From NCBI GenBank assembly GCA_018262455.1, contig JAGSPR010000187.1:1-20526 (forward strand): a DNA stretch of 20,526 nucleotides. The letters are read 5' to 3'. Shown piece by piece: positions 16,801-20,526 of the stretch. Position 1 is the stretch's first letter. Each line of letters begins with the position of its first letter. The notes under the pieces are model-generated. The model saw only the letters and a list, made by a program, of their open reading frames with translations. It did not search any database and was not told the origin of the DNA. Source of the stretch: Deltaproteobacteria bacterium. Lineage in GTDB: Bacteria; Myxococcota; Polyangia; Haliangiales; Haliangiaceae. Both the position numbers and the translations under genes were made by a program.

Positions 16801-16842
16801 GCGGCCCGTGCGACGCCGCGCGTCCGACGATGACCGGGCGCG

Positions 16843-18147
16843 TCATCGTGCGCCCTGCGCACTTGCTCCGGGCCGCGCGAGCGAGAACCGCGCGAGCCAG
16901 GCGGCCGGATCACACGCCTCGTAGCGGACGACCTCCATGCCGGGCTGCTGGTGCGAGACCCAGCGACACGAGGTCCGGATCGTGCCGACCGCGTCGATCT
17001 CGACGCGCTTCTCCGCGTAACCGGTCAGCGCGAGCGAGCCCGCGGACATGGCCAGCTTCGCGAGCGAGAGCCCGCTGATCGGGACCTGGCTCTCGACCAG
17101 CGCACCAGCGAGCCGGTAGCGCGCGCGGTCGGAGCCGTCGGCACCGATGAGCTGCACGAACGGATCGCCGCCGGCCACGCGCACCGTGGCCACGACGCCG
17201 TCGGCGGCGGCGATTGCGCCCAGCCCGACGCCACGCTCGCTGCGCGACCAGGCCACGCGGCCAGCGACGAGCTTGACGAGGTGGGACGTCCAGGTCATCG
17301 GACCGTGCGTCAGCGTGTTCCACCCGACGTACGCGGCGTCGTCGTCGGCGGTCAACACGAGCGCCAGGGGCTCGTGGCCGGCGCCGGGCGTGGAGATCGG
17401 CAGCCGCGCGCGGGTCGTGCCATCCGCGTCCAGCGTGACCAGCTCGACCGCGTCGACGTCGGCGGTCGAGGGATCGCGGTCCACGAGCACGGCCGGCGAG
17501 CCCGCAACGACCGAGCCGACGACGTGGATCGCACCCGCGGGCGCCACCGCGAGCTGTTCGGGCGCGATCGGCAGCTCGCGGCGCCACACGATCGCACCCC
17601 GTGGCGAGATCGCGACGACCGCGTGCACCCCTTCGAACTCGTGCGCGCCGGTGAGCGCGATCTGTCCGTCGGTGGCGACGCCGAGCGCCGGGATGCCGCG
17701 CAGCTCGTCGAGCCGCAACGACCAGGCGATCGCGCCGCGGGCGTCGAAGCGCAGCACGCAGATCTGCCCTCCCGGGCGCTCGGCGACGGCAACCACCGCG
17801 CCGCCGTCCGGAGCGAGCCACAGTGCCGGCGCGAACGTCGGGGCGGGGCACGTCGGCGACGCGACTCGCCGACTCCAGGCGAGCACGCCGGCCCTGTCGT
17901 ACGTCGACAGCACGAGCACGGGCTCGCGGCTCGCGACGCCGAAGCGCTGCGTGCCGGCGCGCACCACGCCCCGCGCCTCCCACACCATCGCGGCCCCGCC
18001 AGCGGGCGCGACCGCCACCGCCTGCCCGTAGGCGCCGGCTTCGCGCGTGCCGCCGATCGACGTCAGCCACGTGGCGGTCCGCGGAGAGCGGGCGCTGCAC
18101 GCCGTCGCGAGCCCCAGGGCGAGGATCAGCGTTCGAGGAACGAGCAC
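16843..18147 (-). CDS. Putative lipoprotein with beta-propeller-like repeats
   Basis: The GTG start at 18147 gives 434 residues. The signal MLVPRTLILALGLATAC has the lipobox ATAC. The body has repeated blade-like units of 40-60 residues, with a hydrophobic strand, GAIAW/GVLAW-type tryptophan turns and an Asp/Gly-rich loop: RAGVLAWSRRV, RGAIAWSLRLDEL, RGAIVWRRELPI, GRVAWSRSERG, with VAVAPAGGAAMVW and LALVLTADDDAAYVGWN. This is the pattern of bacterial PQQ- or SBBP-type propeller proteins; no catalytic site is seen. Two cysteines near the C-terminus (RTSCRW and YEACDPAAW) may form a disulfide. No clear Shine-Dalgarno sequence is visible. The gene is divergent from the cysteine-rich lipoprotein gene, 115 bases apart, and may share a control region with it. 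Confidence 0.75.
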   Translation of the reverse strand: MLVPRTLILALGLATACSARSPRTATWLTSIGGTREAGAYGQAVAVAPAGGAAMVWEARGVVRAGTQRFGVASREPVLVLSTYDRAGVLAWSRRVASPTCPAPTFAPALWLAPDGGAVVAVAERPGGQICVLRFDARGAIAWSLRLDELRGIPALGVATDGQIALTGAHEFEGVHAVVAISPRGAIVWRRELPIAPEQLAVAPAGAIHVVGSVVAGSPAVLVDRDPSTADVDAVELVTLDADGTTRARLPISTPGAGHEPLALVLTADDDAAYVGWNTLTHGPMTWTSHLVKLVAGRVAWSRSERGVGLGAIAAADGVVATVRVAGGDPFVQLIGADGSDRARYRLAGALVESQVPISGLSLAKLAMSAGSLALTGYAEKRVEIDAVGTIRTSCRWVSHQQPGMEVVRYEACDPAAWLARFSLARPGASAQGAR

Positions 18148-18262
18148 GACAAAGTTCTAGCCCAGTTCATAGGGAGGATGGGCCGATCTTGAGTCCTGAT
18201 CGGGGGCAGCGGTGCCGCGTGAATCTGCGTGACGGTCTCCCGCGGATCGACGTCCGGACAGG

Positions 18263-18982
18263 GTGATGCGGATGATCGTCATGCTCGCGATTCTTTGGTG
18301 GTCCGGCTGCGATGAGTGCGTCGATGGCGAGACCCGGTGCAGCGGCGATGGCATCGCGAGTTGCGTTCGCGGGCGGTTTCGCGAGATCTCGTTCTGCTGC
18401 GCCCAGGACGGGTGTCGCGACGTCTTCGTCGACGAGCTGCAGACCGCCGTGTGCAGCCCGACCGGCCAGCCGGATCCACGCTGCGAGGGCACGGCGCCGA
18501 TCGACAACATCTGCGTCGACGGACCGGCGAGCCTGCACTGCGACGAGGGCTACGGTAGTTACGAGAAGGTCTGCGCGCGCGTGTGCGTCGAGCCCGAGCC
18601 CGGCCTGGGGTTCTGCGCGCTCGCGGATGCGCCGGATCCGCGCTGCGCCGCCAGCGGGCCCGCGGATCGCTGCGACGGCGATCGGATCGTGTCGTGCACG
18701 TTGGGGTTCGCGACCGCCGAGCAGCCATGCGCCGCGCCGTTCGATGCCTGCATGCTGGTACCCGACAACCTCGGCACCTTCCACCCACGATGTGCCACGT
18801 CGCAGCCCGACCCTGCGTGCGCAACCGATTCACCGGGGCGTTGCGCCGGCCGCGACATCTTCAGCTGCCGTGGCGGCCGGCGCACGTTCGAGTCGTGCGC
18901 GCACTCGTGCTACGAAAACCCGATCGATTCGATGTTTCCCGAGGCATTCTGCGAAGGCGCGTCGTGCTCGATCGATGACTGA
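18263..18982 (+). CDS. Cysteine-rich repeat lipoprotein
   Basis: GTG at 18263 and ATGs at 18266 and 18272 are all in frame; AGGGTG upstream fits best with 18272 (236 residues). The signal MIVMLAILWWSGC ends in a lipobox-like SGC. The mature part is built from about four units of 45-60 residues, each starting with C-x-G/E-x-x-x-x-x-C and ending in a PRC/EFC-like cysteine: CSGDGIASC...PDPRCEGT, CDEGYGSYEKVC...PDPRCAAS, CDGDRIVSC...FHPRCATS, CAGRDIFSC...EAFCEGA. The even cysteine pattern suggests disulfide-locked modules outside the cytoplasm. Many lipoproteins of this general kind occur in myxobacteria; the function is unknown. Confidence 0.75.
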   Translation: MMRMIVMLAILWWSGCDECVDGETRCSGDGIASCVRGRFREISFCCAQDGCRDVFVDELQTAVCSPTGQPDPRCEGTAPIDNICVDGPASLHCDEGYGSYEKVCARVCVEPEPGLGFCALADAPDPRCAASGPADRCDGDRIVSCTLGFATAEQPCAAPFDACMLVPDNLGTFHPRCATSQPDPACATDSPGRCAGRDIFSCRGGRRTFESCAHSCYENPIDSMFPEAFCEGASCSIDD

Positions 18983-19009
18983 ACATGAACGCATATACCG
19001 GGATCCAAC

Positions 19010-19035
19010 CGAGCACGTGCACGTGCACGTGCTCG
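19010..19035 (+). terminator. Perfect 26-bp palindrome
   Basis: The sequence reads identically on both strands from CGAGCACGTGC to GCACGTGCTCG. It starts 28 bases after the stop of the cysteine-rich gene, fitting a terminator or cruciform, but no T-run follows. It contains three CACGTG-type cores, so a protein-binding site is also possible. Confidence 0.45.
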
Positions 19036-19109
19036 TTCACGATCTGCGTGCGTCCAGCTGCTGCCCCTCCGCTCTGGGGGGATCCGGGGGATCTAAGGTT
19101 AGGCAGTGT

Positions 19110-19408
19110 GATCTGCAGCGCAAACGTTGCGGCGGGACGAGTCCGAGATCTGTCCGATGTGAGGTCCGACATCCGGACAAACCGGACTGAGGTCGGTCTA
19201 GAAACCCCGGTCCGGATCGTCCGATCATCCGGATCATCCCGCGAGTAACCCCGGTCCGGATCATCCGCGGTCCGGATCGTCCGATCATCCGGATCATCCC
19301 GCGAGTAACCCCGGTCCGGATCATCCCCGCGAGTAACCCCGGTCCGGATCATCCCGCGAGTAACCCCGGTCCGGATCATCCGCGAGTAACCCCGGTCCGG
19401 ATCATCCG
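19110..19408 (+). repeat. AACCCCGG-family repeat, copy C with tandem array
   Basis: Bases 19110-19220 match copy B and, at the left end, copy A. GTCCG-ACATC-CGGAC lies at 19164-19178. An array of AACCCCGGTCCGGAT cores follows, starting at about 19203, 19247, 19307, 19335, 19362 and 19388. Bases 19208-19266 repeat exactly at 19268-19326 (period 60), and the last units are spaced 28, 27 and 26 bases. CCGGAT-C-ATCCGG inverted repeats occur inside. The array joins the histidine-kinase remnant without a gap. Confidence 0.85.
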
Positions 19409-19744
19409 GAGAGTGACGAGGACACGGAGCCGGTCCGCGAGGCCACGGGGCTTGAGGCCGACGCTCGCGCCGCCACGGACCCGTACGCGCTGGCGAGGCT
19501 GGTCGTGGCAGTCACCGGCCCGACGATCATCGCGAACGTCGCGCCGGCCGCGGTCGCGCGTGCGCTCGGGCACCTCCGCCCGCGGCTGGTCGAGCGGTTT
19601 GCCTCGCGTCGCCAGGGAGGGACCGGGCTCGGGCTCACGGTCGCCGAAGCACACGGCGGGACCGCCACCCTCGCGCCGTCGTCCTCTGGCGCGAGCTTCG
19701 TGATGCGGATCACCCGCGTTCACACCGCATCCACCCACGATTGA
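19409..19744 (+). pseudogene. Histidine-kinase ATPase domain, C-terminal remnant
   Basis: The frame leaves the repeat array at 19409 and runs 111 residues to the stop at 19742. HLRPRLVERFASRRQ then GGTGLGLTVAEAHGGTATL matches the G2 box and last strands of a HATPase_c domain, ending GASFVMRI. DPYALARLVV resembles the helix before the N box, but the N box itself (N-x-x-x-N) and the D-x-G-x-G box are absent. The dimerisation and phosphoacceptor region is also missing. A GTG at 19505 could start an ORF of 79 residues, but it could not form a working ATPase. The 5' end is lost at the repeat junction. Confidence 0.65.
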
Positions 19745-19800
19745 CGCTGGGTCGACCTGGCGTCGGCGGGCGGCTCACGGGCAGGGCGCAGGCTTCCTGC

Positions 19801-20322
19801 ATGCAACGATCACTACTCGCGTTCACGCTCGCGGCCGCGGCCGCATGTTCCTCTTCCGGTCGATCCGTCGAGTCGCAGCCTGTCGGGGAGGAGGCCGGCC
19901 CGCTGGTTCGGCGCGCGGCGGCTCCCCCGGTCCCCCGGTTACTCGACGAGCCGCGCCCCCGGAACATCGACTGCAACTCGACGCCGGGGAGCTGTATCGA
20001 TCGGACCGTGGCCCCCGAGGCGGTCCAGGAAGCGCGGAACGCGATCGTTCGGTATCGCGGGCTCGTCGAGCGGTGTGCATCGGCCCCGGATCTCGGCTGC
20101 GCCCTGGTGGCTGACCAGCCAGATCCGTGCGGAGCTCCGAGGCAGCATTCGTTGCCACCGTCGCTGCGTCGCCTCAACACGACCGCCTCCTACTTCGACG
20201 GCGAGCGCTGCTACCAACCGACGCACGAGCAGCCAGGACGGTGCTGGATGGAGCAGTGCGCGGAGTGGACCTCGCTGGCCGCCTGCGAGGCCGCGCGACA
20301 GATCTGCAAGGAGGAGCCATGA
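19801..20322 (+). CDS. Putative lipoprotein, unknown family
   Basis: ATG 19801 gives 173 residues beginning with a clear lipoprotein signal, MQRSLLAFTLAAAAAC (lipobox AAAC); an in-frame upstream start at 19741 would add residues that are not signal-like. The mature part has a Pro/Arg-rich linker (VRRAAAPPVPRLLDEPRPRN) and about nine cysteines, several paired (CNSTPGSC, CASAPDLGC, CWMEQCAEW, CEAARQIC), suggesting disulfides in the envelope. I do not recognise the family. Its TGA overlaps an ATG (ATGA at 20319-20322), but the frame that follows is not convincing. Confidence 0.65.
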   Translation: MQRSLLAFTLAAAAACSSSGRSVESQPVGEEAGPLVRRAAAPPVPRLLDEPRPRNIDCNSTPGSCIDRTVAPEAVQEARNAIVRYRGLVERCASAPDLGCALVADQPDPCGAPRQHSLPPSLRRLNTTASYFDGERCYQPTHEQPGRCWMEQCAEWTSLAACEAARQICKEEP

Positions 20323-20418
20323 GATGGTGGTGTGCGGTGCGTTCGCGGTCGTTGCTGAGAAATCGGCCTTACGCCGAACGCGCAGCCCGGGAGCATCATT
20401 GCCGAGTACGATGGGTGC

Positions 20419-20526
20419 TTGTCGCAAGGCACGCTTCGCACGACGTGTCCTCCCGTCATCGCGCTGTCGATCAGCCTCTTGCTCGTTGGTTTCGCGTGTG
20501 GTGGAAGCTCGCGCGAGCCACTTCGG
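20419..20526 (+). CDS. Possible lipoprotein N-terminus (cut by window edge)
   Basis: The frame open to the window end encodes VIALSISLLLVGFACGGSSR, a typical lipoprotein signal with lipobox GFAC and a Gly/Ser linker. A TTG at 20419 is the best start I can see; no ATG or GTG is in frame nearby. The same frame is open back to 20359, and the intervening residues (IIAEYDGCLSQGTLRTTCPP) are of unclear status. The call rests on the signal peptide alone. Confidence 0.35.
   Translation, partial: MSQGTLRTTCPPVIALSISLLLVGFACGGSSREPLR

Larger units (their letters stand above)
16357..16842. other. Convergent intergenic gap, 486 bp, with two tandem repeats
   Basis: The gap lies between two converging genes. 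Bases 16659-16698 and 16711-16800 are tandem repeats. On the minus strand between about 16440 and 16585 one frame reads smoothly (WVDPIGTLNLILADEQHRS, then RMAEVMAAVVLDL) but has no start or conserved domain, so it may be a gene remnant or chance. No other gene is supported. Confidence 0.5.
18983..19408. other. Intergenic gap, 426 bp, palindrome and repeat array
   Basis: Between the cysteine-rich gene and the histidine-kinase remnant lie a 26-bp palindrome (19010-19035), about 75 bases without recognised features, then the repeat block 19110-19408. Open frames across the repeats (MIRTGVTRG and similar) are by-products of the repeat unit, not genes. Confidence 0.6.

Noticed and set aside
7214..18259. 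GTCCGGAC 8-bp palindromes just before the SnoaL-like start and before the cysteine-rich gene
   Set aside because: An 8-bp palindrome of this composition is expected about once in a window of this size, so two is not evidence of a shared operator.
19208..19408. CRISPR array
   Set aside because: Repeats of 26-28 and 60 bases are directly abutting with no unique spacers, and no cas gene is present.
20321..20526. An ATG-initiated ORF (MRWWCAVRSRSL...) overlapping the previous stop
   Set aside because: The residues are Arg/His-rich with no signal or domain, while another frame in the same stretch encodes a clear lipoprotein signal.

Overview
The window is GC-rich DNA, densely coding with the strong G/C third-position bias seen in Myxococcota. 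The best taxonomic markers are a sigma factor of the type described from myxobacteria (Sig-70_gmx1-like) and a divergent Ser/Thr kinase with TPRs. A very high number of predicted lipoproteins fits the same picture. I infer a myxobacterium or a close relative (possibly Polyangiales-like); the species cannot be told from this sequence.

Layout. Bases 1-6840 (all minus strand) hold an M16 zinc-peptidase lipoprotein whose 3' end lies outside the window, a large nine-domain CarboxypepD_reg-like/PDZ protein, a smaller CarboxypepD_reg-like protein and a TPR lipoprotein. The two CarboxypepD_reg-like genes contain three single-base frameshifts, all of the same sign. Bases 6905-7207 hold a SnoaL-like ORF cut off by a repeat. 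Bases 7439-8230 (plus) hold an IPT/TIG-type lipoprotein. A repeat block at 8370-8508 separates it from the convergent kinase gene (8565-11507, minus), which is divergent from the sigma factor gene (11579-12484, plus). Bases 12791-16356 (plus) hold three predicted lipoproteins: a beta-propeller-like protein, a TPR plus PQQ-propeller protein, and a small two-TM protein whose start overlaps the previous stop. Bases 16357-16842 are a repeat-rich gap. A propeller-like lipoprotein (minus, 16843-18147) and a cysteine-repeat lipoprotein (plus, 18263-18982) follow divergently. Bases 18983-19408 hold a perfect 26-bp palindrome and a repeat array that runs directly into a histidine-kinase C-terminal remnant (19409-19744). 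Two more lipoprotein genes follow, the last cut by the window edge.

How it may fit together. Most products are predicted to be exported and anchored (M16 peptidase, beta-sandwich and beta-propeller proteins, TPR lipoproteins), so the region looks like an envelope-protein locus with a sigma-factor/receptor-kinase pair in its middle. Two lipoprotein genes on either side of that pair (7439 and 14282) share a leader: an identical 16-bp box, a CGGTGTC box at identical spacing, and a hairpin that would bury the Shine-Dalgarno sequence. That shared leader, and a family of AACCCCGGTCCGGATCAT-containing repeats located at truncated gene ends, are the most interesting unexplained signals. No tRNA, rRNA, intact insertion sequence or CRISPR array was seen.
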